This document shows, piece after piece, positions 39,620-51,900 of a stretch of 64,000 bases of DNA. Every line of letters begins with the position of its first letter. Position 1 is the stretch's first letter. The DNA is from Hymenolepis diminuta (lineage: Eukaryota; Platyhelminthes; Cestoda; Cyclophyllidea; Hymenolepididae), in contig CAADRB010000005.1 in the NCBI GenBank assembly GCA_900708905.1, forward strand, positions 2,447,689 through 2,511,688, given 5' to 3'. The notes under the pieces are model-generated. The model saw only the letters and a program-made list of their open reading frames with translations. It was not told the DNA's origin and ran no database searches. The position numbers and the translations under genes were made by a program.

Positions 39620-39695
39620 TTCTTAAAATTTTCTAACGGTGCAAACAATTTAACTTCTTTGATGTTTATATGTTTAAAGAAAGTGCAGTATTTCA

Positions 39696-40156
39696 TCACC
39701 TCCGTTTTATGCAATAAATCTGCGGTCTGTCGATTTTCCAAAGTTTTCGTCGCAGATTATTTGCCTCGTCTTCTGTCGCCATGATCTGCGCGCCTACCAA
39801 ATATCGATGGGCCACAGTTAACTCGCACCTGAGAAGAGAGATAAGACGGAGGTGCAGTTACTTCACCACCCTTTTTTATTCGAACAGAGCATAAACACGA
39901 ATATAAATGGTATTCATGCTATGGATATTTGAAAATACAAACACCGCCCGTTCCATTTGCCTCCCTATGCCTTTGTGTCACTTTGATACCTCCTTATCCG
40001 ATCCAATTCCCCAAGTAGCCCATTTATGTAGTGTCCAGTAATCCCACCACAATTACATGATTGATATTTCATAACTGTTGCAAGTTCACAACGGAACTGG
40101 CGTCTTATCTCCGCCCTCCTTCTTTCTGGTAGAGCAAATACATAGTCATTCTTCAA
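39696..40156 (-). CDS. Unrecognised gene, two 3' terminal exons
   Basis: Exon 40156-39990 (acceptor atatag; 55 codons plus 2 nt) ends at donor AG|gtatca. After a 161-nt intron with an excellent pyrimidine-rich acceptor (atctctcttctcag), exon 39828-39696 continues with 1 nt plus 43 codons and TGA. The only phase that joins them is also the longest open one. The product reads LKNDYVFALPERRRAEIRRQF..., a Cys/Gly patch (YQSCNCGGITGHY), then an Arg/Lys-rich end (NNLRRKLWKIDRPQIY). Poly(A) signal AATAAA lies at 39614-39619. TAG directly precedes the first codon, so more exons lie upstream; a 37-nt piece at 40764-40800 joins in phase. I do not recognise the family. Confidence 0.5.
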
Positions 40157-40763
40157 CTATATGCGGAAATAAGAACTTAAATACGTTTGAATTAGAATAT
40201 AAACGGGACTATTTTGAAAAGTGATCGCCATATTTCGCATTTGTGTTTATCATAAATATAAGTAAAAACAGTTTATGCGACCATTCGAGAATGAGAAATT
40301 GAGTTGTTTTAATTATTTTTTTCCGAACATAATTTAAAGAAAATTATGATTGATAGGGGCTTATTTTGTTGAATCAAGAGCTCAAATATAAGAGGGTATT
40401 CAGAATTTTCCGCCTTTCAAATTAAATTCCTAATGAAATTAATGAGTCTAATGTCTTTTTCAAATGCTAAATGGTCTAGATTTTGCCAGCGTTTTTTTTA
40501 AAAAATTAAGGTTCTCGAGACTTCTTAAACTTTTCGACAAACCGATACATCAGCGGCGACCACCCATCAGTGGGAACAAAGCATACTCTCGAAGGAGTGA
40601 GTCATATTCATTCTGCGGTTAGTTTTTTCATCCTTGCAAGTTTAGTTGAGCAGAACTAAATTTTTTCCATTCAGCTGATTCGCTCTGAATCGGCGACACA
40701 GGTTGTGAACAATTGCATGTTTTAAAGAGAATAGCCTCCTTTTTAAGGTCATAGCCGTTTTAC

Positions 40764-40800
40764 CTGGAGCACAATATAAGGATAGAAGTTAGAAAGCGTT
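40764..40800 (-). CDS. Possible upstream exon of the unrecognised - strand gene
   Basis: 37 nt between acceptor acttaacag and donor CAG|gtaaaa read as 1 nt plus TLSNFYPYIVLQ, ending in phase 0 as the exon at 40156 requires. The phase match and open frame are the only support, and 37 nt can be open by chance. Confidence 0.25.
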
Positions 40801-42324
40801 CTGTTAAGTTTAAAATGTCTTTATTAGTCTCATCTGCCTGTCCTGCCCGGTTGTAAGTTTGTTTACATAAGGAATTTTTAAAACCGATTGTCCTAATTAA
40901 TTAACTGGTCGAAAAGCGCTGTACATCACACACAAGGACAAGAATTCCCTTAGTAAACCAGGGATATTTAAATTTTGGAACATGAAACCGTGAACTACCT
41001 ATTAGATAGATATTATTCAATCCAAATCCAAGACGAAATTGAAGTAATTTCTCTTTTATTTCTCTCAACATAATTTAGATCTTATCCCTTTTATTCATTA
41101 TTACGCTTTTCTGTTACACGATTTCGGTTAATTTCCCACGGTGGAAAATTGTAAATTTTTTGTCCTTACGTAGTTCATTATTATAAGTAAACGATAGAGA
41201 AATACAGTATTTGATATGGCATGTTCTCTCAACCCCTCCTTATTTATCAGGGAAGTTTAATTCAGTGAGAGGATCCACACCTTCATCAGAAATAAAACAA
41301 CCAACGGAATGAAGGGAGCACATATGGTAATTAAATGGGTTCCGTGGAGAATTGAAACCCTATCATCTGATATGGAGCAATGTGTTTCTGAAATGATGTT
41401 TATTCGATTTAATCGTCAACTCTTCTTTGAGAACCCAAAAGGATAAGTTCCCACCCAGTATGAGGTAGGAGTTAAGACAGAAGCATCTCTACGATGGTGA
41501 ACGACACTTCAGTCTCATTTAGGAAACGAAGTTGAGGAATACGGTTAGTCAATGCGAATATACCACTGAGTGGTTATCGGTAGCTGACTTTTAGATTGGA
41601 GATTCGATAGATGGAGCTGAAAAGTGTACTATTTTGTTTGGAAGATTTTATATTTCATTATGCTCTTAGATCTTTCCATTTTTTAATCTGCTTGATGGCC
41701 ATTTGTGGAGACTTCCTATCTTCTAATCTCTATGAATTAACTTATCCAGGGGGGAATCTGGTTGTCAGGCAAAATAAGTAATCCATAACCTATTATTTTA
41801 CTATGTACAAGAGAAAACTGAAGTCTCGCTATTTAATAATATTGACCGAATTGGTTGTCAGATGTAGTTTTAAAGGTGTGCTGAAGAGATGATGCGTGAA
41901 GACTATGATGGCCACATCGATCGAATATTTGAAATAAGTCAAGCCACTCATGTCGCCTGATCAGTTTGGAGGTGGTAGGCAAGCCATCCCTAATTTATTA
42001 ATTAGTAAATTAGGTTTATATACAAAACATTTCTTCTTTAGAGGTCAGTCATGTCTCGTCGTCGGTTTCTCGGCGTGATGATCGACACCTGTTTAGGTAC
42101 CTATGTGCAAACACGCAAACACACCGCGGGACAGGCTGTGGACACTGTAGTGGAGATCTTATCGCCAGTCCATTATTTCTAATCGCCAGGTGTTGATAGA
42201 CATCTGTTGGCTATAGCATTTACCACTAATCGGACTTATTTAAATAAAGTCGAGTCATTTGATAATACTGACTGACGCTTGATTTTATAAAGATTACTTG
42301 AATATCCCCAATGATAATTCTTCA

Positions 42325-42420
42325 GCCCATTTAGGAAAGCGTTTTCCAACGCTCATTTTGGGTAGAGTGGCATCAATTTGCCCCTTTATATTACCCTGAC
42401 TTAATCAGTGTGGTTGTAAC
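42325..42420 (-). repeat. tRNA-derived SINE-like element, truncated copy (body only)
   Basis: The + strand reads aggaaagcgttttccaacgc, ttgggtagagtggcatca, then ccctgacttaatcagtgtgg, in the same order as agagaagcgttttttaaaca, ttgggtagaatggcatca and gccagacttaaccagtcc at 13927-14040. The tRNA-like head is missing, as expected of truncation or decay. Confidence 0.65.
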
Positions 42421-43012
42421 ATTGAAATATGTAATTCATATACTTTACTCTCGTTGTTCTATTATTACCTATATTTCAAATTAAAGCATCCTAATTGTTT
42501 AGCATGGGAAATTTCAACAAGGAGTGAAGAAGAAATTGGATAAAAGTAAAAAATGTAGTTAAGGCACCGAAAGAGACTTGCTTCAATTCGATTTTTGAAG
42601 TTACCATAACTAATTTGATATAGAAAAATGTTATGCTCTGTCGTTTCTTAGTTCAAGTGTCAGGATTTGATAATTTCGTTCCTGCTTGAGGGCTGGCGAC
42701 GATGTTATTGATCCGAATTTCCTGTTTATGCATTTTTCATTAGCCCACTTGTTCAAATTTGCTGGTTATCGAACTGTTTACAATGAGTTCTAAAACATGT
42801 TAATTGATTCACAATTTAACGTATAGTTACAGTTCACCTCTCACATTTTCAAGTGATTTATGTTAGAACTATATATCTGTCAGTTATAAACAGCTTCACG
42901 CTTTCTTAATTTTGCTCGAACCATTAACTGCAATTTCGAGTGAAATATCTTGACGGATTAAGTTGATCCCAATAAAAGTTAATGGTTTTCTCATGACAGA
43001 TGTTGGAAGGGC

Positions 43013-43038
43013 NNNNNNNNNNNNNNNNNNNNNNNNNN
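43013..43038. other. Assembly gap (26 N)
   Basis: Run of undetermined bases. Confidence 0.99.
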
Positions 43039-43715
43039 AAGGGGAGAACGATAATATCATAGCATCTGGTTTCCAGTTCTTCAGTCTTATCTAATAAATG
43101 CCAGTCAAACCTTCCATCTTTTTCTTCTGCGTGTCTTAAAAGTGGATTTCTACGACTGGCAGATTATGTTGACTTCTAATTAGAATTAACAAATGTGATA
43201 GGCAGGCGATAATATCCACATTTAGCAAAAGATAGTTCAATTTGATGGATCTGTTTCGCTAGCGATATTCCTCCGAGAAGTGGGGATTATGCCTAAGAGA
43301 TAAGCTGGCCTATTGTAACCAAAATTACTCTTTTTCGGCGTCTTACATTTGAGTTTTATGACTGATGGGATGCGCCACTTAACCTCTAAAATTTCAACGT
43401 CTGCTTATCCTGCTGTTGATTAAAGTAGGACACTGTGAATGCTCACACGACATCCAACTTTTATTCACGAATAGTCGCCATACCCTCAGACATTCTCTGC
43501 GTTAAAAATGATGTGTATGCAAACCCTAAATTAGGTGCACACACCAGGGCCCTTTGTATGTTTCAACCAAGTTCAGAATAAAAATGCTCTCGCCCTTTTT
43601 ACCGGCTGTTAGTGGATATAGGATTGGGGTTAACAATGTAGTTTTAATTCACAAGCTCATTAGTGTGAAGAAAATCCTCCGGGACATTGTGTAAATTGTT
43701 CACAGTTAACCTGGA

Positions 43716-43880
43716 TAGAGGGAAGATGTCCTGGAGCCGCTCTTATAAGATTACTTACTTACTTGATTACTTATTGTGGCCATTTAGGAGATGTCCAGGT
43801 TGAGAAGCTCACATTCTGTCACCCCTTCTTGGCCAGAATCAGCCAATGAAGACGGTTAATGTAATCGATGTAAGCACATC
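43716..43880 (+). repeat. Degenerate SINE-like fragment
   Basis: ggaagatgtcctggagccgc matches ggaagacatcccggagctgc at 6172-6191, and gccagaatcagccaatgaag followed by acggtta resembles the shared ccagacttaaccagt block further along. It includes a small ttacttacttac run. Very decayed. Confidence 0.45.
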
Positions 43881-46800
43881 GATGAAGCTTAGTCTACAAA
43901 TTACGCTTATTCTCGATAAATCTCCACTTTTTGTAGCACAGTAGTAAACTATTTACGGCCTATCTAGGGGGTCATAGTTTTGTAAATAATACATCCATGC
44001 CTACATGGCTCAAAAGTGTGTCACAATTAAAGTTTGTTCGAAAATCTCCCATAGTACATTAAACGGAAATGCGAAATGATATAGTTTGTTTATGACTAAA
44101 TAACGATAAGAGAGGCTGGTGAGGGTGATGTAGAATATCGGTTGTTTTTATATCGGGAAATTAATTTTAGTTAGACAGAGGGCACTAAAGAATACGATTC
44201 CATCGAACAGTTGGATTTGGACAAAATTAACGAATGAACAACGTGTGTGGAAGGGAGGGTTGGTAAAGATTCAAATATACTTTAGTGAATTAAGTACCGT
44301 TAGTTACTTTCTTTACTAACTGCTAACAACAGAGATGTGTCTGATAGAGCTTTTCACCTGAAAGTGACTAAGAGTCTTACCACTTGTCACTGGAAAGAAT
44401 ATCTAAGTGAACCAAGAACTGAAAAAGTCTACTTGATATTTTAGGCACAATTACAGAATCTGAGCAGAAATTACCTAGATGTCTTCTCATATTTCAGTTT
44501 TCGTCCATATTTCAACAGATTTGCTTGCCTCTCTTGAAGGCTGTTACCGAAAGTAGATTGTTGAAGTTGCTAATTTGAAAATCCCATCTTGAGAGCTTAA
44601 CGTCAATTAAATGAAGACCTTGAGAGTGACAACTTCAATTTTACTGACAAATTGTTGTCATGACCAGACGTCTGATGACGTTTTCAAGGCCAGTAGCATC
44701 ACTTAAATTGCTAATTTTAGAATGCAGGCGATTTCGACTTCTTTCTTCCAAAGGTACGGTCGGGAATCTGTGACTTTCTGAAGAAGTTTAACTTAACGAA
44801 CAATAATTCCAATTCGATTATTTTCTCCCATTTGCGTTCATAAACTGTCTTACAACTTTCTAAAGCTGGTCCTCTTGTAAACCGCCAGGTAAAGAGTCGG
44901 ACGTCTCTAGTAATTGTGTTTTTATACGAGATATAAGGAAATTAACTCGCCTACCGCAACACTTTATCTCTTCAAGTTAAAAAATTGATCGGACGATGAT
45001 CTTCAAAGGGGGACAGAGAAACCAGCGGGATCATTGTCTGTGCCTAGACAAATATCCACATAGAATTATTTTTCCATGATAAATTATACAATTATTTCAT
45101 TTACAAAAGCGTTTACTTCGATGCCAAATAATAAATCCTCGTCATTAAATATCCTATGAAATAGTGACTTCCTGTCGCAGAGAGATAATTATTCAATCTT
45201 GAATTCCAGCACTTGGGCACCATCGAGACATGTTACAATTAATCAAATTCTATTAGAACAAATCTCATCATGAAGTTAAAAGGAAAATACAATTTTTGAG
45301 CTTAATAGTAGTGTGTTTCCTTTAAATTTGTCGAAGTAGACTTATGAACAATACTGAAACCTACGAGAGTATTGATTTTGAGGCGGGGTCACTGAGTAAA
45401 CAATATATTGGTATTCAGGTCGTCGTATTGGACTGTATGATAAAATCTCATTAAGACACGGCAATCTTATTTTGATCGACCTCCTCCTGGCCTCAGAGAT
45501 GTCCCGTTTGACTTTCTTATTAGCTTTAATTGACAGAATAGAAAACTATGTGAAGCAGGCTAGCGGGTTCTTGCTGGAGAGTCCTCAAGGTCCTTGTGCC
45601 TATTTTCCAATGCGTTACAACACTGAATAGATTGTATTGAAAGACAATCCTGTCGTGGATGCATAAAAAGGCATTCTCGAGCCACTTTTTGAAAAGTTCA
45701 CTATAAAATATTATCTCTCTTAAAATTGTTTGAATTCCCATACAATTGCCTTGACTGATTCCTTAAATATGTGGGCCAGAGGCAAACCTCCTTAGCGTTA
45801 TAATTAAACATTCGCTCTCTTTAGTAAAACAAGCTGTTATTCGTTATCCTACAAATAAATTCCAGTAATATTGTTTTTAAATGGAGAGCGAATAATAATT
45901 TTTAAAAGGGTGCTGACATTGATTAAAACTATTTAACTTAAACAACTACAAAAGGAAATTTCATGAAACGTAGATAATTCCTTGCACAGTCGTGATATTC
46001 TATTCGAACTACTCTTTCCTCCCTCGTGAATGAATCTGACAGTAGGACATCATACTGATGCTGAGCTGCAGACTACCGATAACTACAAAGTCACAAGTAG
46101 CTTGAAATTTTTTCTCTGTGAGTTCAAATTAAGTTAACTCTGGTCAGCTTAGCTGTATTAAAACTTGACATACTGGGAACCGTAATGTCTGGGAACTACA
46201 CACAAGAGACTCATAAGACTCCAGAGAACACATCTGAACTAGATTACATCTCAGTATATATACCAATTACAGAGGATTAGATGGACAAACGAGGTCCATA
46301 AGACGATTGCGGGAGGCCAGGCATGATCAGGTCATCATGCAGCCAATGAGAAGCCGGATACCACGGCATCAACTGAACTGATCGGGCAAGTGGAACAAAC
46401 AAATTCTTTCCGATAACCTGGTTGACCATCCAATTCAATCGACTGGTCAGTAAACTTTGGATGAATCCGATCAGGAGCCCAGGGATCAAATCCCGACTTG
46501 GCTTTGGAACATTTGCACATCACCGATTACCTAGGAGTAGATAACTTGACAAGCCCAGGAAGCAGAGAGAAAGAGGCTCTCCTTGATACTCCAACTTCCG
46601 ATTACTGTTCCTACTTCAGCCTTTTCCTCAAGTGGATTGTTTCAATGGCTCCCATACTCAAAACTATTTACAAACTTTGTCAGCACTAGTAGATGATATA
46701 ATTGGCACCGTTCTGGATTATTAAGATCCCCCGCCGCAATATCAATAAAGACAAGTCACTGAATGCTTAGAGTTCAATTTTTATTGGCAAATTGTCACAG

Positions 46801-47905
46801 CACGCACACGTCATCTCAAAGACTGATGCAACAAATTCTGTGTGAGTGTGAGTTTACAAGTTATCCAGCCATCAAATACACACAAACGTATAATCGAATA
46901 TGGCATAAAGTATGTTGTGTATAATGTTATATGTATAGATGTAGGTAGGTATAGAGAGGAGATATACTTTAAATTAGTAAAGTCGGAGAGTCGTCTTTTT
47001 CAACCATCCCCTCGATCAGAGAATGGGAAATAGCAAAACCGGGCTAGATGAGTGTGAAATTGATAAAGCATAACGATGATGATGATGAAGAAGTACATAA
47101 TGAGATGAGATGAAGGATGGGAGTAGGGGAACTCTGATCATGAATTCAGATGGGTAGGGAGTAATGGTTTTCTATCGCTGAGGGTTCTCGGACCGGGATA
47201 ATCAAATGGAGGTCAAGAAGGGGTAGAACACGCCAGGATAGTACCTAAAAATTGAGGATAAAAAGACGTGTAAGCAACCAGACACGTTGTAATTGTAATT
47301 GGAAGCCAAAGCTAACAACCTCGCCAGTCTAGCAGGAAATCACATTTGCCGTCAAGCTGACTAACATGGGCGCACAAGGACTTCAATCTCATATTGATTT
47401 AGACGGAAGTAGCCATTGTGGTGAGATGGTTACTTCTTCCTCTCGCTCCTGAATTCATTTAAAGTTTCTCGATCCTTCTTAATAGCATTCTTACTCTTAT
47501 AGACCTTTATTTCCTTTCATTCTACCGAGCAGTTTCAATAAGGTGTTCTGTAATAATTCCTTATTTAGATCGAAGGGTCTGATATTAATGGGCACATACG
47601 TACAGACGATTATTTTACTTGTGCCGGAGTCGTTTATCTCAAATAATATTTATGTGATTAATGACCACTTGAATATCTCTTGGTCCGTCTCACCATCCAC
47701 TATCTCGCTCTTTGCACTGTCTAGACAGAGATCCATTTGTGATTAGATGGGGACGGCGCATCTGTCTATGCCCGCGCGATAATATTAACGAGTCTGCCAC
47801 ACACAACTGGCGTGGTAGTAGTAGCGTGCGCCGATATGGAAGAATGATAAGTCCGCAGTCTGCCCCTGAAATTCGAATGATTAATTCACCTCTTAGAGTC
47901 TCTAA

Positions 47906-47911
47906 TTTATT
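47906..47911 (-). terminator. Candidate polyadenylation signal of the PTK7-like gene
   Basis: AATAAA on the - strand (TTTATT on +), about 410 bases after the stop. It is the best-placed canonical hexamer I noticed; others further down (for example near 46780) remain possible. Confidence 0.35.
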
Positions 47912-48321
47912 ATCTGTCTAGCCGTAGTGTAGCGTCTGTCTCTAATTTCGCAAGTCAAAACAATATTTCGGGTCATTATTTTTAACCTAGCATGAAATAT
48001 CCCTAGCGAATTTTAAGCGAATAAGTGCATTATTTGGATTTAGAAATAAACACAATATCGCCAAGAGCTTTATATTTCGATTTACTAAAACAAATTCTAA
48101 TTAGGAACATCCGTAACTTTAAATTCTAAATTAGCAAATCGGGACTTCCCAGAAGGCTCTGTTGACTAATTTCAACTAGTGCCTGTAAATATTCACAAAA
48201 GTTCGATCAACAAGCTTTTGGCCCAACAACAGACAGCATTTGCAAGTTCAACTAAACGTCATGAATTGACCAGCAAATTACCTCTACGTATCTCGCGAGG
48301 GGAGAAAGGGATAGAGGGAAC

Positions 48322-48926
48322 TCAGTGATTGTAAGCACCCATCATATCACCAGGGTGATGGTATTGTCCACTCAGCGTTCCTCCATTGAGTACACCCCCG
48401 TGGACTGCATACCCACCACCTCCTGGAAAGTTGGGAGGTCCACCGGTACTATTCGACGCTCCACTAATTAGTGACCTTGAATAGGCACTAGCAGAGTTTC
48501 CAGAGGATGAGAGACCACTGAAGTGCGATCGGGAATCGAGGGGGGTAGGGGGTGGCGCAGCAACCATTCGAGATCCGCAGGAGTCCCCTGTTGTGGTTGA
48601 GGTCACACTAACGGGGTACACGGGATTTCCATTGGCGGTTGTTTGAGGAGTTGGAGGGAAGAGTTGCCTTGAAGGTGGGGCTGGGACTTCATTACTCATC
48701 ACGTAATTGGCTGCTGGAGAGTAAGCCTTTCCATTGCCGTTATTCCGATAACCATTGAAATTCTGCATTACACCCAAGTCGGTTGCTGTAGTGTCATTGG
48801 GAGAACCTGTGGGTGCTCGTGACCCATTCGTCATCATCTCATCGTTGAGAAGCAGGACACAGTTGTTATCTTGAGTCAGCGGTGCTCCACCTTTTGCTAT
48901 TAAATGTCCAGACTCTGGTGTTTTAG
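48322..48926 (-). CDS. Cytoplasmic tail exon of the PTK7-like gene
   Basis: A single 605-nt terminal exon: AKTPESGHLIAKGG, then about 180 residues rich in Gly, Ser, Asn, Pro and Thr, ending MGAYNH. Proline motifs such as PAPPSRQLFPPTPQ and APPPTPLDSR could bind SH3, WW or EVH1 domains. It contains none of the kinase landmarks (Gly loop, VAIK-like Lys, HRD or DFG equivalents). A candidate poly(A) signal lies at 47906-47911. Confidence 0.88.
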
Positions 48927-51900
48927 CTACAGATAAGAAATAAGGTTTAGTTTAAGAAGATTCCTTAAAATACAAACATGTACCTAAGCATGGTCCATCC
49001 AACTTACCATTCTGAGCCCGATGTCGCCTGTTTTTGAAATACCGGACACTGCAATACACTGTAAGGCCGAATATCAGACCCAAGTACGCGATTGCACAGT
49101 TGACTACAATCACGATTGTCCTTGCCATTCCTGGACTCAAACTATCTTCCCCGTTTTCCAACTTGGCATACTCATGGGGAGCTAAATAAAAGATATACGG
49201 AATCCCAATTAGAAGACAATCCAAATTTACCTTTACACATGGCTAGATAGTTATGAAAACTTACTGAGCACACTAACATGGACACCCTGTCGTGTTTGAA
49301 TAGCATGCTTGTTTCCAGCAATACAGATATACTCAGCCTCATCCTTGAGTAGGACCTGATTAATCACCAAACTACCATTGGATAGGACTTGGATTCTCTC
49401 ATCCAAAGGTGCAGGGTTGATCAACGTATTAGCTAAGTTTGCATCCTCACCACCAGGTCTAGACGGATCGAATACATTCCCCAGAAGACTATCTGTGTTG
49501 GGTTGACCAGACATCATTGTGGAGTAGATAAATGGATCTCGAACATTCGGGCGTTTTACGATCCAGCTTATCTGTGGTCTCGGGTCTCCTGAGGCTTTAC
49601 AGTTCAACAGGAGGCGACTGCCCTCCTGAATAGTCTGGTTTGTGCTTATGTCTGAAATCCTGGGCTTTTCTGTTAATTGGAAACAAAACTTAATCTCCCT
49701 TGAAAAGCATCTCCTAAATGGGAAAGGGAATAAAGAGACATACCTCCAACAATAACCTTAACAGTCATCTGGATCTCTTCGTTCTGATAGTTCGATTGAG
49801 CAACACAGACGTACTCTCCAGCATCTTGTTTCTGAACATACTGGAATATGAGTACACCATTCTCGACTTGGTTCGGTTTCTGAATGGGCATTAGACCATT
49901 AGGAGTCTTTCTGAACCAGTTAACATTCAGTTGTCCATAGCCCCGCACTTTACAGGTCAATTTTCCCTGGACATTCACCTCAAGGAAGTGCTCCTTGATT
50001 TCACGAACGAATTGAAGACGTCCTCGCACCTCAATGTGTTGCATTTGCCCAGGGAATTTCTTTGGATAACCATCAGTAAAGACGAAACATTGATAGCGAC
50101 CTTGATGATCAACTGTAACATGAGGAAATCGTAGTCTTTCTCCATCACCCTCTGCCAAGATATCCTATTGGAAGAAAAGAATTTTTTGATTAACAGAACT
50201 GAAAAATAAAACTTTCTAACCCTGTTCCCAAAGATATTTATAATAATTTCCCAAATGAATACGGATTCAAAGAAACAACAGATACTGCTAAGCAAAGAAC
50301 TCGAGTTGAAAAAAAAAACCAAACGTCCATTAAGAACGATCAAATCCAACTGATATCTTATTCTGAAACATCAATCTTCAGAAGTCATGCATTCTCTTGT
50401 CTGATTCGCCTCCAAACTAGATGAAATGACTATCTTGGATTACTTACTCTTGCATTTATTGTACGAAATACACACGACTTCTCATAGAATGGAACGACAT
50501 TTACACATATAGCCCCCAAAAGTGTATGACTAACACCAATTGCGCGGATATAATGACCTAAATAGGTGGGCCATACATAACTACGTAATGCATGCAGTGA
50601 AAGCCATTACTTTCATTTCTGGAAAAGCGTGCTTTCGTTCGCTTACGTTTCCATAATTCACCAGCGGTCTTCCATCCTTCTCCCAGTAGATCCTACTTCC
50701 CGGGTGAGCCCGTCTACGAATATGGCAGCTAAGAATGAGGGATTGACCTTCGTCGAGAGTCTGAGATTCCTGAGCTGGTTCAAATTCAGGGGGAACTAGA
50801 TAAAAGGAGAGAGATTATAAGGTTATAAAAGTGCATTTATGAACGATTCGGGTGCCAAATTTCGATCAAAATGACCACTCACAGGAAATCATGATCTGGA
50901 AGGGTACAGAGACACGACCGGCAATACTGGAGAGGATCATTTCATACCCGCCACTATCGCTTTCACTGGCATCTTTAATTACCAAATGTCGTCCATTCTT
51001 AACGTAGATCTTCATTTCGGATTCAGCTTTGGAGTTAAGAGCTGGGGGAACTCGCTGAGGTTCGAGGTGACCGGGAAGGGTTCGGAACCATCTAGAAGAA
51101 GAAACCAACACTGATTAAGGAGAGTGATCAGGGATTTTCTACCGACCAGTGTACATCTAGTGAACGGATACATAATAGATACAACCGACCAATAGATGTC
51201 TTAGAATGCGAACCATCCCCCCATGACACTTCAACATGGAATTTTTCTGATTGAAATGTGATGGAAAGCATCCTCAAGAGTGAGCTTGGGAAATATCGAG
51301 AAATCGATTGCCCATTTGTCGGATCAGAGGTCACAGCACTAAGCATTTCCGGTGATTAGAGTCCAATTGCTTCGAGATAATATAGTTCGAGTTCCTTGAC
51401 CAGAGAAGTTCAAAGACGTCTTCTTCATGTTGTTCTATACAATGAATAGACATGGTATCGTAATTAAGAAGGCCCGATTCGAGTTGGACCAACGAACTGA
51501 TCTGTGTCAAAAGAGGCCGACAGAATTCGAGTTTCTCATCGGTGGTTCCAGTGGACTTCTTTTTAAGAAAGATTAACATTGAGAAAAGCTTCCCACAAGG
51601 ATTCATTTGACACTCAAAGGGAGGCGGCAGAAAGCGGTTTTCTCAACCAGAGATCTCAGGATAGATCACCCGTCAAAGAGTATCTGTGATATCGTAGTTC
51701 GAAGGGCTCGGCAGTTCTAGTTACACACTCGGTGTGTGCATGTAAAGAGGATGTTTCCCATGGTAATTTTGATGAGAGAATGTGATTCGGTGATGGTGGG
51801 TGCAAATGTGTATTGTGCCTGATTTACTGAATCCAGCTTGCTGCTAATGTTGGTAAATCAAAAACACATTACTACTACTATTACTGTGGCACCACTACCA

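Larger units (their letters stand above)
40801..47900. other. Gene-poor spacer between the unknown gene and PTK7-like 3' end
   Basis: Mostly A+T-rich sequence with two SINE-like fragments (42325-42420, 43716-43880) and a 26-base gap of N at 43013-43038. The region 46277-46523 has a tRNA-B-box-like gggatttgatccc on the - strand and may be another retroposon. Upstream exons of the unknown - strand gene may be hidden here; none could be proved. Confidence 0.45.

Noticed and set aside
46277..46523. Overlapping - strand frames (KSGFDPWAPDRIHPK...)
   Set aside because: The sequence carries a B-box-like motif and looks like retroposon material; no splice support and no known protein.
30720..48321. 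Kinase-domain exons for the PTK7-like gene downstream of its stop
   Set aside because: No glycine loop, HRD- or DFG-like segment was seen on the - strand, and the unknown exons at 39696-40156 hit a stop if joined in the phase left by the transmembrane exon.
51128..51606. Two long - strand open frames in PTK7 intron 5
   Set aside because: Flanking Ig4 exons join in phase without them and the translations resemble no Ig strand or other domain; treated as intronic chance frames or a decayed insertion.
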